DNA of 64,000 bases from Haladaptatus sp. DJG-WS-42. GTDB taxonomy: Archaea; Halobacteriota; Halobacteria; Halobacteriales; Halococcaceae. The translations under genes were made by a program, and so were the position numbers. The notes below the pieces were generated by a model. That model made no database searches and was not told the DNA's origin. It saw nothing but the letters and a program-made list of their open reading frames with translations. Below are positions 1-7,071 of this stretch, piece after piece (the first letter of the stretch is position 1; every line of letters begins with the position of its first letter). The DNA lies in contig NZ_CP147243.1 of NCBI RefSeq assembly GCF_037198285.1, positions 2,534,422 to 2,598,421 of the forward strand, written 5' to 3'.

Positions 1-2
1 TC

Positions 3-851
3 GCGCGCCCTGTATCGGTTGGTGCGTGGGTGCTGTTCGCCGCGTTCTGGCTCTCGCTCGTCTATCATTTCGCCTTCGTAGCAAAGAGCATCATCGAAGG
101 TGTGGGCAGTGCGGCGGCGGTCCCGCTCAGCCTCTATGTCGCATATTTACTCTGGAACGGGAGAGATTCGCTCTTTGTGCTGACGCGTGCGGTGGCACTC
201 ATGGGTGTCGTGTTCATGCCGTTTGAGGCCATTATTCCGCTCCAGAAGGTGCTCATCGAGCTGGTCGCGCGCCAGACGGAGCTCCTCATGCAACTGCTTG
301 GCGTCGACCCAACCGTCGTCTCTGGAGCCGAGTACGGCCATCACGACTTCCGTTCGACGTTCTACTTCACCGCCGAAAACGACCCGAACCACGCGCTCAC
401 CTATACCATTCTCATCGCGTGTACCGGAATCGGGAGCATGGCCATCTTTGTGGGGCTGATTGGTGCAGTCCGCGCACCGCTTCGCAACAAGCTCCGTGCA
501 CTTGCCGTGTCACTGCCAGTGATTTACGGACTGAATCTCATCAGAAACATTTTCATCGGACTCGGTTTTGGGCTCCAGAAGTTCCACATCGCACCCGATC
601 TCGTCATGTCCGTGTTTTCGCTCTCTGACCCGTACAGAGTATCCTACATCATCGCAGACCGTCTCATCAGCCAAAGTCTTGCGGTCGTGGCACTCGTGTT
701 CATCACGTGGTTCGTCGTGCGCGAGTTGCCGGACGTACTCGTCATCATCGAAGACCTACTGTTTCTCGTCACTGGCGACGAGTACGACCTGCGAAAGGCG
801 TTCAATATGGACGCCCCGATGCGCGCAGACGGCGACGGCAGAGTGGAGTAA
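3..851 (+). CDS. artA: Archaeosortase A (5' end outside window)
   Basis: Membrane transpeptidase-like enzyme that processes PGF-CTERM tails of surface proteins such as the S-layer glycoprotein and links them to lipid. The open frame runs back to the window edge without a stop, so the N-terminus is missing; the GTG at 30 is an internal codon, not a convincing start. Several hydrophobic membrane spans are visible. The catalytic cysteine lies in a CTGIGS motif (Cys codon 420-422), followed by an arginine in NLIRN and a further arginine in ADRLISQS, consistent with the Cys-Arg-Arg active site known for archaeosortases. The C-terminus is a short acidic cytoplasmic tail. No PGF-CTERM substrate was recognised in this window. 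Confidence 0.88.
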   Translation, partial: ARPVSVGAWVLFAAFWLSLVYHFAFVAKSIIEGVGSAAAVPLSLYVAYLLWNGRDSLFVLTRAVALMGVVFMPFEAIIPLQKVLIELVARQTELLMQLLGVDPTVVSGAEYGHHDFRSTFYFTAENDPNHALTYTILIACTGIGSMAIFVGLIGAVRAPLRNKLRALAVSLPVIYGLNLIRNIFIGLGFGLQKFHIAPDLVMSVFSLSDPYRVSYIIADRLISQSLAVVALVFITWFVVRELPDVLVIIEDLLFLVTGDEYDLRKAFNMDAPMRADGDGRVE

Positions 852-859
852 GTAGAAGC

Positions 860-1642
860 TTAGTTCGGACTCAGTTCTTCGACGGCATCGCGTGGCGCAC
901 CAGCGAGTTCTGCGAGCGCTTCTCCTTCCATGTGGTGGAGGTCGCCGGGGATGACGAGCAAGTGGAGTGGCTCACCGAAATCTCGCGTGGCGAGCGCGTC
1001 AAGGCGGTCTGCGGCGACGATGGGGTCTGGACTACCCGCACGAGCGACGACGACGGCGAGCATGTCTTCGTCCCAATCCTCAGCTAACAGCGACGCAGCC
1101 ACATCCGCCGTCATATAGTCACCTCTCTCTGCTTTGATGTCGAGATAACAGAGGGTGTGGTGGCCGCGCTCGCGGTTGGCTTCGATGGTGTCGATGACGC
1201 TCTGGGGGATGCCCATTGACTCGGTGTAGGGGAACGGAAGCGTGGTTGCCTTCCCGAAGCGGTAGTTCTGAAGGCCGGTGAGCGAACTAGCGGCGGCTTC
1301 GGCGGTGGTGCCGTGGATGATTCGGGTTTCGATGCCGCGTTCTGCCGCCCGAAGTCTGAGGTCTACGTGCGTCGTGGAAATCATCGTATCACCGGCGGTG
1401 AGGAATGCAACGGATTCGCTTTCTGCGGCGTCCAAGATTGGTTCTGGGTGTTGTTCGACGCCTTCGCGGTCACGCACCTCGATGGTGATGTCGTGGTACT
1501 CCTCGACGGCTTCGAGGGTCGTGCCGACGAGTTTGCTGGTGTAGAACTCTGCAAAGACGCGGTCGGTCTCGCGAAGGGCTTCCTGCCCTTCGATGGTGAT
1601 AGAGCGTTCGTCGTAGAGACCGAGGCCGATGAACGTGAGCAT
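860..1642 (-). CDS. dph5: Diphthine synthase
   Basis: SAM-dependent methyltransferase that builds diphthine on the conserved histidine of elongation factor 2, in the cytoplasm. It has 260 residues, normal for the family. It begins MLTFIGLGLYDERSIT, the SAM-binding start of the tetrapyrrole-methylase fold, and contains the GDTMISTTH segment and a late GDLHHMEGEAL segment typical of Dph5. It is convergent with artA and divergent from trm5. The [4Fe-4S] partner enzyme Dph2 is encoded separately in this window at 45.6 kb, so both recognised diphthamide genes are present but unlinked. Confidence 0.93.
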   Translation of the reverse strand: MLTFIGLGLYDERSITIEGQEALRETDRVFAEFYTSKLVGTTLEAVEEYHDITIEVRDREGVEQHPEPILDAAESESVAFLTAGDTMISTTHVDLRLRAAERGIETRIIHGTTAEAAASSLTGLQNYRFGKATTLPFPYTESMGIPQSVIDTIEANRERGHHTLCYLDIKAERGDYMTADVAASLLAEDWDEDMLAVVVARAGSPDPIVAADRLDALATRDFGEPLHLLVIPGDLHHMEGEALAELAGAPRDAVEELSPN

Positions 1643-1750
1643 ACGCCCTCTCGGCCACGCGCCGAGTTAAGCGAACCGCACTGGCGTTGGGTGAGCAGTT
1701 CCACGACGACCGAAGACCTTACGCCTGCTCCCGGGTGAAGACGAATATCC

Positions 1751-2725
1751 ATGGAGGTTACGTGCGTCCGGGTTCCGGTGACCGAGGGGGAGGAAACCCG
1801 CCAGCAGCTTGCCGGACAGGGCGTGATAGACGACGAGCACGAGATTACAGTCGAAGACGGACAGCTCTACATCCCCGTCAGCGAAGCAGTCTCCGGCTAC
1901 GAACTCGTCACTCACGACGCCCCCGCCCGCGATACGCTCACGATGCCAGCAGAGCTTCTCGGTTTCGAGCCTGCTTACGAGCGCATTGGGAACATTGCCA
2001 TCATCGACGAGGACGACGAGACCCGCGCACGGGAGATTGCAGACGCAATCGCACAGTCTGATTTACCGCTCGATACGGTGATCAATCGCGCCTCGAAGGT
2101 GCAAGGCGAGTTGCGGGTGCGCGACTGGGACATTCTCGTCGGCGACAGCACGGAAACCGTCCACCGAGAGTACGGCTGTGAGTTTCGCTTAGACCTCGCG
2201 ACGGTGTATTTCTCGCCACGACTCGCAACCGAACGCCACCGCGTGACCGAACAAGCAACCGCGGGCGAACAGGTGTTCGACATGTTCGCGGGCGTCGGGC
2301 CGTTCGTGATTCCATTCGCAAAACGCGAGGCGACCGTCGTCGGAACCGACCTGAACGAAGCCGCAGTGATGTACATGGAAGCGAACGCCCGCAGAAATGA
2401 CGTGGAAGACCGCGTAACCGCCATCCACGGCGACGTGCGAGCGGTCGCGGCAGAGTACACCGGTTGGGCCGACCGCATTGTGATGAATCTTCCACACACT
2501 GCAAACGAATTTCTCGACACGGCCGTGGCTCTCGCGGGCGACGACTGTGTGCTCCACTACTACGATTTCCAGTCAGACGACGACCCATACGGCCCCGGCG
2601 AAGCCGCCATCCGCGCTGCCGCAGAGCCAACGTATGACGTGACGGTTGAAACCCGCCACACCGTGCGGTCGTACGCGCCCCACGAAGTGAACGTGTGTCT
2701 CGATGTTCGCCTGACGAAAGCGTGA
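1751..2725 (+). CDS. trm5: tRNA (guanine37-N1)-methyltransferase Trm5-type
   Basis: Class I SAM-dependent methyltransferase that places m1G at position 37, next to the anticodon, to protect the reading frame. It has 324 residues. An N-terminal RNA-interaction region precedes the catalytic Rossmann domain, with motif I FDMFAGVGPF (about residues 176-185), the acidic motif GTDLNEAAV and the catalytic-site motif NLPHTANEF. The ATG at 1751 gives a natural N-terminus. Archaea also carry the related wyosine enzyme Taw2; the motifs here cannot fully separate the two, but a single copy favours Trm5. A tRNA gene follows about 75 nt downstream on the same strand. Confidence 0.87.
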   Translation: MEVTCVRVPVTEGEETRQQLAGQGVIDDEHEITVEDGQLYIPVSEAVSGYELVTHDAPARDTLTMPAELLGFEPAYERIGNIAIIDEDDETRAREIADAIAQSDLPLDTVINRASKVQGELRVRDWDILVGDSTETVHREYGCEFRLDLATVYFSPRLATERHRVTEQATAGEQVFDMFAGVGPFVIPFAKREATVVGTDLNEAAVMYMEANARRNDVEDRVTAIHGDVRAVAAEYTGWADRIVMNLPHTANEFLDTAVALAGDDCVLHYYDFQSDDDPYGPGEAAIRAAAEPTYDVTVETRHTVRSYAPHEVNVCLDVRLTKA

Positions 2726-2799
2726 GAACCGTGCGCTTGGGGAGTCCGATTCGCAACCCTTATTGCGGTTATCCGACCACATTAGAATGCGTAGAACGC

Positions 2800-2872
2800 G
2801 CCAAAGTAGCTCAGCTGGCAGAGCGAATCCTTCGTAAGGATTAGGTCGAGGGTTCAAATCCCTCCTTTGGCT
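2800..2872 (+). tRNA. tRNA-Thr (anticodon CGT)
   Basis: A full cloverleaf can be drawn: acceptor GCCAAAG/CTTTGGC, D-stem GCTC/GAGC, anticodon stem AATCC/GGATT with loop TTCGTAA, T-stem GAGGG/CCCTC with loop TTCAAAT, and discriminator T. The anticodon CGT at 2833-2835 reads the threonine codon ACG. No intron is visible and CCA is not encoded. Part of its 3' half is repeated 80 nt downstream, which suggests it served as an integration target. Confidence 0.95.
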
Positions 2873-2952
2873 TTCTTGTCGCGAACAACACCGTGAGCGA
2901 CAGTAGTTTTCACGAGGGATTTGAATCAGGGAGCGAATGGGAGAGCGACCGT

Positions 2953-2975
2953 GGTTCAAATCCCTCCTTTGGCTT
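2953..2975 (+). repeat. Partial copy of the tRNA-Thr 3' end (att-like)
   Basis: These 23 bases are identical to 2851-2873, which is the T-loop and 3' acceptor half of the tRNA-Thr gene. A 12-nt inverted copy of the T-arm sequence (GAGGGATTTGAA) also lies between them at 2914-2925. Site-specific integrases of archaea commonly recombine into tRNA 3' ends and leave such direct repeats. An AT-rich, foreign-looking segment begins immediately downstream, but no integrase gene is present, so this looks like a scar and not a live element. Confidence 0.8.
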
Positions 2976-3261
2976 GGCAAACTTCTTACACCTCTCAGCT
3001 TAACTAGGGCACCCTCCGTCGATTCTAAACATTCTATAAAATCCAGACATGGTGGAGTTCCAATTGATACACCTGAAACCCACGTTTTGCTATTCAGGAC
3101 ATTGTGTCTTTGTCCAATCCCATCCAAAGTGTGGCAAATCGATGATTACTGGAATCTCTACAATTGGACGGCGGGGCGTTCCCCCATCAACCGGCAATTT
3201 CTTCTTCATTAACTATTGAATGTTGTAAAAAGATATGTATCAAGTGTTGTAATATTAGGAA

Positions 3262-4440
3262 ATGAATGCGGTCGAACGATGGATCCGAGTGAATACGGGA
3301 TTTCCATTTGCTGTGATGGGTCTTATCTTGGTAATTGGCGGGATTTCCCATGCATTAACCCACATGCAAAATCCCTCTCGAGTAATGGCTGAAATGATTG
3401 TGCCGGTCTTAGCCGGCTTCTCACTGCTATATGCAAGTTATCGGGTAACAAAAAACAGAATGACAGTAGGTGAAGCCTTCCATATGCTGGTCATTGTATT
3501 TTCCCTTCTCACAATCGCCCTCTCCATTACTGTGTTTAATATTGCACTTAACGTGTGGACGAACCAACCGATCGATGACCCAGTATATGGGCTTCTCGTT
3601 TCAAGTGGTGTCGGAGCGGCAATTGGCGCTCCACTTGGGTTTTTCTACGTGAACTTTCAGAAAAGCCATATGAAACTCGACACCCAGTACAAGAAGTCTC
3701 GTAAGTTGAACAAGCAACTCTCTGTGACCCACCGTGTTCTCAGACACAACCTTAGGAATGAACTTACCGTTCTTAACGGTGCCACAGAACTGTTGAAAGA
3801 CGATCCTTCTCCTGAAAACTTAGATGAATACGTTCCCCTACTGGACAGGCACATCCAACGTCTGCTTAACATTACGGAGACAGCACAACTTCTCGAACGT
3901 ACCTTAGAACCAAGTAAACCAATCCAAGTCGATATCACCGATATCGCACTGGAATCGTTGGCGAAATTCAGAACTGAATATCCTTCAGTCGACTTCAAAC
4001 TATCCGCACCAGAGACTGCCCCAGCCCTTGCACACCCACTATTTCAAGAAGCAATCGACGAGCTATTAGATAACGCAATCAAGCATAACAGTCTCACAGA
4101 TTTACAAGTTGAGATTTCAGTGACGACCCATAAGGAAAACTTGACGCGTCTGGAAATTTTAGATACAGGGTCTGGGATACCTAACGTCGAGATTGAAGCA
4201 CTCTGGCAACCAGAGGAAACGCCCCTCTCTCATGGTGCTGGTCTTGGTTTGTCGTTCGTTTATTCTATAGCCAACCAATCAAACACTGAAATTCAGTTTG
4301 AAGAAAACTCCCCGTCTGGAACTATCGTCACAATCGATCTACCTTCTCCAACCGCTGAGAAAACCCGCCAGACAAAAAATCGCTCACACCTGTTAACCGA
4401 TATATTTCGTGCGGCCAAGTCTTTCAAGTCGGATTTCTGA
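3262..4440 (+). CDS. Membrane-bound sensor histidine kinase
   Basis: Two-component sensor kinase of 392 residues. The N-terminal third has about four hydrophobic segments (roughly residues 13-32, 45-62, 73-98 and 110-133), followed by a HisKA-type segment with the H-box RHNLRNELT (near residue 168), the N-box DELLDNAIKHN, the G1 box DTGSGIP and the G2 box GAGLGLS. No response regulator is adjacent, and the sensed signal is unknown. Base composition is clearly more AT-rich than the neighbours and codon choice differs, which suggests transfer. It lies directly after the duplicated tRNA end. An AT-rich leader with the string TTGTAATATT just ahead of the ATG probably contains the promoter. Confidence 0.87.
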   Translation: MNAVERWIRVNTGFPFAVMGLILVIGGISHALTHMQNPSRVMAEMIVPVLAGFSLLYASYRVTKNRMTVGEAFHMLVIVFSLLTIALSITVFNIALNVWTNQPIDDPVYGLLVSSGVGAAIGAPLGFFYVNFQKSHMKLDTQYKKSRKLNKQLSVTHRVLRHNLRNELTVLNGATELLKDDPSPENLDEYVPLLDRHIQRLLNITETAQLLERTLEPSKPIQVDITDIALESLAKFRTEYPSVDFKLSAPETAPALAHPLFQEAIDELLDNAIKHNSLTDLQVEISVTTHKENLTRLEILDTGSGIPNVEIEALWQPEETPLSHGAGLGLSFVYSIANQSNTEIQFEENSPSGTIVTIDLPSPTAEKTRQTKNRSHLLTDIFRAAKSFKSDF

Positions 4441-4506
4441 GGGCCATGTACCTCTGCTGTGAGTTGAGGTGGGCTTAGCGAAACCTCCCAAGTTTGCCTT
4501 CAGCAT

Positions 4507-4835
4507 TCAAACCGCGAAACGTTCACCTCCCATATCATCAGAAACAGTACCAAGAGCTGCATTCGATGGTGAAGCAATGCCGATGTCCACCAACGACCAA
4601 TTGACGAGCGTCGTCACGACCTCGATGTCGCTCCAAGTCACGTGGTACGACAACCGAGCCCGGGCGTGCACGACTCAGCGAATCGTTGCACCGCATCGAG
4701 CAACCGCGCTGTCACCGGCAACGGCGGGTCGCCCACGAAGAAAATGTGGCTCTTGTCGCGGGCAGCGTGCCACCCGGGGCGTGTCGAGCCCACGACGCGA
4801 GAATCTGCAACCATGCCGAAGCCACCAATTAACAC
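4507..4835 (-). pseudogene. Frameshifted gene remnant, family not recognised
   Basis: An open minus-strand frame from 4835 to 4638 (65 codons, starting MLIGGFGMVADSRVV) ends in a stop. An adjacent frame then continues with protein-like sequence (including YHVTWSDIEVVTTLVNWS) to a stop at 4507-4509. Joined through a shift near 4640-4655, the two halves give one plausible protein of about 110 residues. I do not recognise the family. It sits in the 470-nt gap between the AT-rich kinase gene and parA. The opposite-strand reading frames here are less protein-like. Confidence 0.35.
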
Positions 4836-4909
4836 TGCTCAGTAACACTGTCCAGTAATACCTCACTGTCTGACGGGTGTTTTTGTAGGTGTTCGGCCAT
4901 CACTGTATC

Positions 4910-5788
4910 ATGCTCACGTACACGGTTTATTCGGAGGCCGGTGGTGTCGGGAAAACCACGCTTTCTGCAAATCTCGCTAAGGCACACGCCCGAGCCGGGC
5001 AGGACGTGCTCGTCATTGATTTAGACCCACAAGAAGGGAGTTTGACCTATTTACTTGCTGTCGAAGCCGCTCGCAACGAGGGTGGGTCGGACAATCTCGT
5101 CCGGCATATGATTGGGCGACCGGGCGGCGCGTTTGCGGACTTGGTCCGAACTGCCGAACCGGGTATCGACGTCCTTCCGAGCCACAACATGCTCGAACGG
5201 TTGACCGAGTTGCTTCTTCGGACTTCAGAAATCGAAGAGCAGACGAATCCCGACCCGGAGTACACGTACCCGCGCTACGAACAACTCCACCGGGTGCTCG
5301 CGGAGGCTCGGATTCACGAATCTTACGACGTGTTGATCGTCGACCCACCGGCGACGACGGGCGACCATCTGTACAACGCAATCTACGCGACGCGCAACGT
5401 GGTCATCCCACTCGAACTCTCTGGGAAAGGTCACCAGAGCGTCGAAGGGTTACAGGACATCGTGGCTGGGCTCGAATCGGAACTTGATTTAGAAGTCGGT
5501 GTGCTCGCCGTGGTACCAAACGAAGTCAAAGACACCGCAGACCAACGCGAGTACGAGGCAGCGCTCTCGGAACTCGGCTTTTCGGTACCTGTTTCCATTC
5601 GCGACCGCACCTCGCTGTTCGAGGGCTGTTGGAAACAGCAGGTGAACGCGTTCACCTACGTCGAAGAACACCGGGCGCGAAAACGCCAGTACGAACTCGA
5701 CACACTCGCGCAGTTCGACGAGCTTGCGGCGTTCATCAGCGAGCAAGTCGATGGCGAAGCCGCGGAGCACGCGGAGGTTTCGGCATGA
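4910..5788 (+). CDS. parA: ParA-family partition ATPase
   Basis: MinD/ParA-type P-loop ATPase, expected to act in segregation of the chromosome origin. The deviant Walker A is EAGGVGKTTLS near the N-terminus, followed by the A' motif IDLDPQEGSL and the Walker B-like VLIVDPPATTGDH. The ATG at 4910 places the Walker A about ten residues from the start, as is usual; an in-frame TTG at 4889 would add seven unlikely residues. The stop codon overlaps the start of the next gene (ATGA at 5785-5788), so the two are probably translated together. The location just upstream of the ORB array and orc1 supports a role at the origin. Confidence 0.9.
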   Translation: MLTYTVYSEAGGVGKTTLSANLAKAHARAGQDVLVIDLDPQEGSLTYLLAVEAARNEGGSDNLVRHMIGRPGGAFADLVRTAEPGIDVLPSHNMLERLTELLLRTSEIEEQTNPDPEYTYPRYEQLHRVLAEARIHESYDVLIVDPPATTGDHLYNAIYATRNVVIPLELSGKGHQSVEGLQDIVAGLESELDLEVGVLAVVPNEVKDTADQREYEAALSELGFSVPVSIRDRTSLFEGCWKQQVNAFTYVEEHRARKRQYELDTLAQFDELAAFISEQVDGEAAEHAEVSA

Positions 5789-6195
5789 AATCCGGTGCCG
5801 GAGACGACCCGTTTGCGGACATCTTCGAGGAAGAGACGGCTCCACAGGACGCAGACAGCGCCACTGAGGGAGGCGATAGCACCGGCGAACCAGCCGGTGT
5901 GGACGCCTCGGGGAATGGCTCCGCACAATCTACAGCGGAGACAAGCGATGCTGCAGAGATTCCGTGGATTTTCCGCCGAGACAAAGTCAAGTCTGACCGC
6001 GACAAGGTACACCAGCTGTTCGTCAAACCGGAGACAGACCGTTCATACCGCCGGTTCGAAAGTGACCTTGAAGAGGCGATGGACACCGACTTGAGCCGCC
6101 TCGACGTGCGCGAAGCCGCGTATCTCGTAGGGATGCAACACCCCGAGATGGTTATTTCGCTCCTCGAATCGTGGGGCTACAACTACTTCGACTGA
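5785..6195 (+). CDS. ParA-coupled protein of unknown function
   Basis: 136-residue protein whose ATG overlaps the parA stop. The first about 55 residues are acidic and low complexity (rich in D, E, S, G, T) and probably disordered. The C-terminal half (from PWIFRRDKVKSDRDK onward) is mixed-charge and looks helical, ending GYNYFD. No classical ParB motif is visible. By position it is the best candidate for the DNA-binding or adaptor partner of ParA, but that is inference from gene order only. Haloarchaeal genomes often place such a small gene between parA and orc1. Confidence 0.75.
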   Translation: MKSGAGDDPFADIFEEETAPQDADSATEGGDSTGEPAGVDASGNGSAQSTAETSDAAEIPWIFRRDKVKSDRDKVHQLFVKPETDRSYRRFESDLEEAMDTDLSRLDVREAAYLVGMQHPEMVISLLESWGYNYFD

Positions 6196-6308
6196 CCTAT
6201 TCTGTCCAATCTCCACTGACCGATCCGCTCTGACAGACTTACAGCGGTTGGTTGCTCATTTTGTCTGTACCGAGAGTCTGTACCGAGACAGTGTCTTTGC
6301 GAGTATAG

Positions 6309-6327
6309 ACACCGCGTTTCCGGTGAA
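6309..6327 (+). repeat. ORB element 1
   Basis: ACACCGCGTTTCCGGTGAA, the first forward origin recognition box of the array. The last A of the consensus is followed by C. Confidence 0.85.
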
Positions 6328-6400
6328 CGAGTTGCGGATGTATCCGTGGGTGGCTGGATAATTCCCGCGAGTAGCCATTGAAACAGCCGCTGTGAAACAC

Positions 6401-6420
6401 ACACCGCGTTTCCGGTGAAA
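6401..6420 (+). repeat. ORB element 2
   Basis: ACACCGCGTTTCCGGTGAAA, the full consensus, in forward orientation. Confidence 0.88.
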
Positions 6421-6468
6421 TACCGGTGGAGCTGTGGAGCGTCATTGGGTCGAGGCTGGATCTGATGA

Positions 6469-6487
6469 ACACCGGATTTCCGGTGAA
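6469..6487 (+). repeat. ORB element 3
   Basis: ACACCGGATTTCCGGTGAA, forward. It has the variant GGATT in place of GCGTT, the same variant as the remote element at 11782. Confidence 0.82.
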
Positions 6488-6527
6488 CCACACTCGATGA
6501 ACTAACGCAACGGGATAGAGCGCGCGC

Positions 6528-6547
6528 ACACCACGTTTCCGGTGAAA
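6528..6547 (+). repeat. ORB element 4
   Basis: ACACCACGTTTCCGGTGAAA, forward. It is preceded by a short alternating GC tract (CGCGCGC). Confidence 0.85.
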
Positions 6548-6630
6548 TCGGTGTTGGTGGTGGGCTATGAGGTGAACGTCTCGAAAAAGGAGATGCGCGC
6601 TGAGGGTGACAGCAGTACAGTGAGACGCGC

Positions 6631-6650
6631 ACACCGCGTTTCCGGTGAAA
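6631..6650 (+). repeat. ORB element 5
   Basis: ACACCGCGTTTCCGGTGAAA, forward, identical to element 2. It is preceded by GACGCGC. Confidence 0.88.
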
Positions 6651-6754
6651 CAGTGAACTCTACGGACGGGACTGAAAGACGACTCATTGAACAGGAGACG
6701 TGGACCTCTCTGTGGTGTTGAAACTCAGCTAGAGACGTCAGAACCGAAGGGTGG

Positions 6755-6870
6755 ACCAGAATTATAAAAATTATGACGGTAAATATTTGGGCGCTTCCGG
6801 TGAGATATACTCAAACAAGACGAGTCTCTGATATAGGAATAATTAAGTAGTATTCCTGAATAACAGTCCA
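6755..6870. other. AT-rich putative duplex-unwinding element
   Basis: A markedly AT-rich stretch (for example AATTATAAAAATTATGACGG and the later GGAATAATTAAGTAGTATTCC) in an otherwise GC-rich chromosome, lying between the two oppositely oriented ORB clusters. It contains a degenerate half ORB (GCTTCCGGTGAG, near 6793-6804). Position and composition fit the strand-opening site. Confidence 0.75.
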
Positions 6871-6942
6871 TTAAGTCAATCGCAAACAAAGCTTTTGAAC
6901 GGAATCGCTCTGCTTGCTGGTGCGCCCCATTTTCGCAGACAG

Positions 6943-6963
6943 TTTCACCGGAAACCCGGTGTG
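6943..6963 (-). repeat. ORB element 6 (inverted)
   Basis: On the plus strand TTTCACCGGAAACCCGGTG, so the box faces the AT-rich zone from the orc1 side. Confidence 0.85.
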
Positions 6964-7042
6964 CGCGTGAACTCCGTTGGTCATACGCTTCGCAGCCTGT
7001 GCAGGCAACCAATACCGCCCGTAGACAGAAAACGTAAAGCCA

Positions 7043-7062
7043 TTTCACCGGAAACGGGGTGA
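7043..7062 (-). repeat. ORB element 7 (inverted)
   Basis: On the plus strand TTTCACCGGAAACGGGGTGA. It ends ten bases before the orc1 ATG, so Orc1 bound here could also repress its own gene. Confidence 0.85.
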
Positions 7063-7071
7063 ATATCCAGA

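Larger units (their letters stand above)
6196..7071. other. Replication origin region (oriC-type)
   Basis: Non-coding region directly upstream of orc1/cdc6. It contains five complete forward-oriented ORB-like elements (6309-6650), an AT-rich segment (about 6755-6870) and two elements in the opposite orientation (6943-7062). Opposed origin recognition boxes flanking an unwinding zone, beside an Orc1/Cdc6 gene, are the established layout of haloarchaeal chromosomal origins. ParA lies on the other side. ORFs that cross this segment on either strand are short and cut through the repeats, so I treat them as chance. Confidence 0.9.

Noticed and set aside
30-851. GTG at 30 as the start of artA
   Set aside because: The frame is open upstream to the window edge, and the first membrane segments of the family would be missing. 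The gene is cut by the window.
2900-3000. Second tRNA gene at the repeated 3' end
   Set aside because: Only the T-loop and acceptor 3' half are present. The D-arm and anticodon arm are missing, so this is a partial copy.
4469-4858. Plus-strand frame of 129 codons after the histidine kinase
   Set aside because: Its translation is low in structure and the opposite-strand frames look more protein-like, so I report the remnant on the minus strand.
6183-6634. Minus-strand frames across the origin repeats
   Set aside because: The repeated TTCACCGG core would create repeated peptides in the translation; non-coding ORB sequence explains them better.
6309-7062. CRISPR array from the spaced repeats
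   Set aside because: The repeats are short, irregularly spaced, present in both orientations, and located beside orc1. No cas genes are seen. They are ORB elements.
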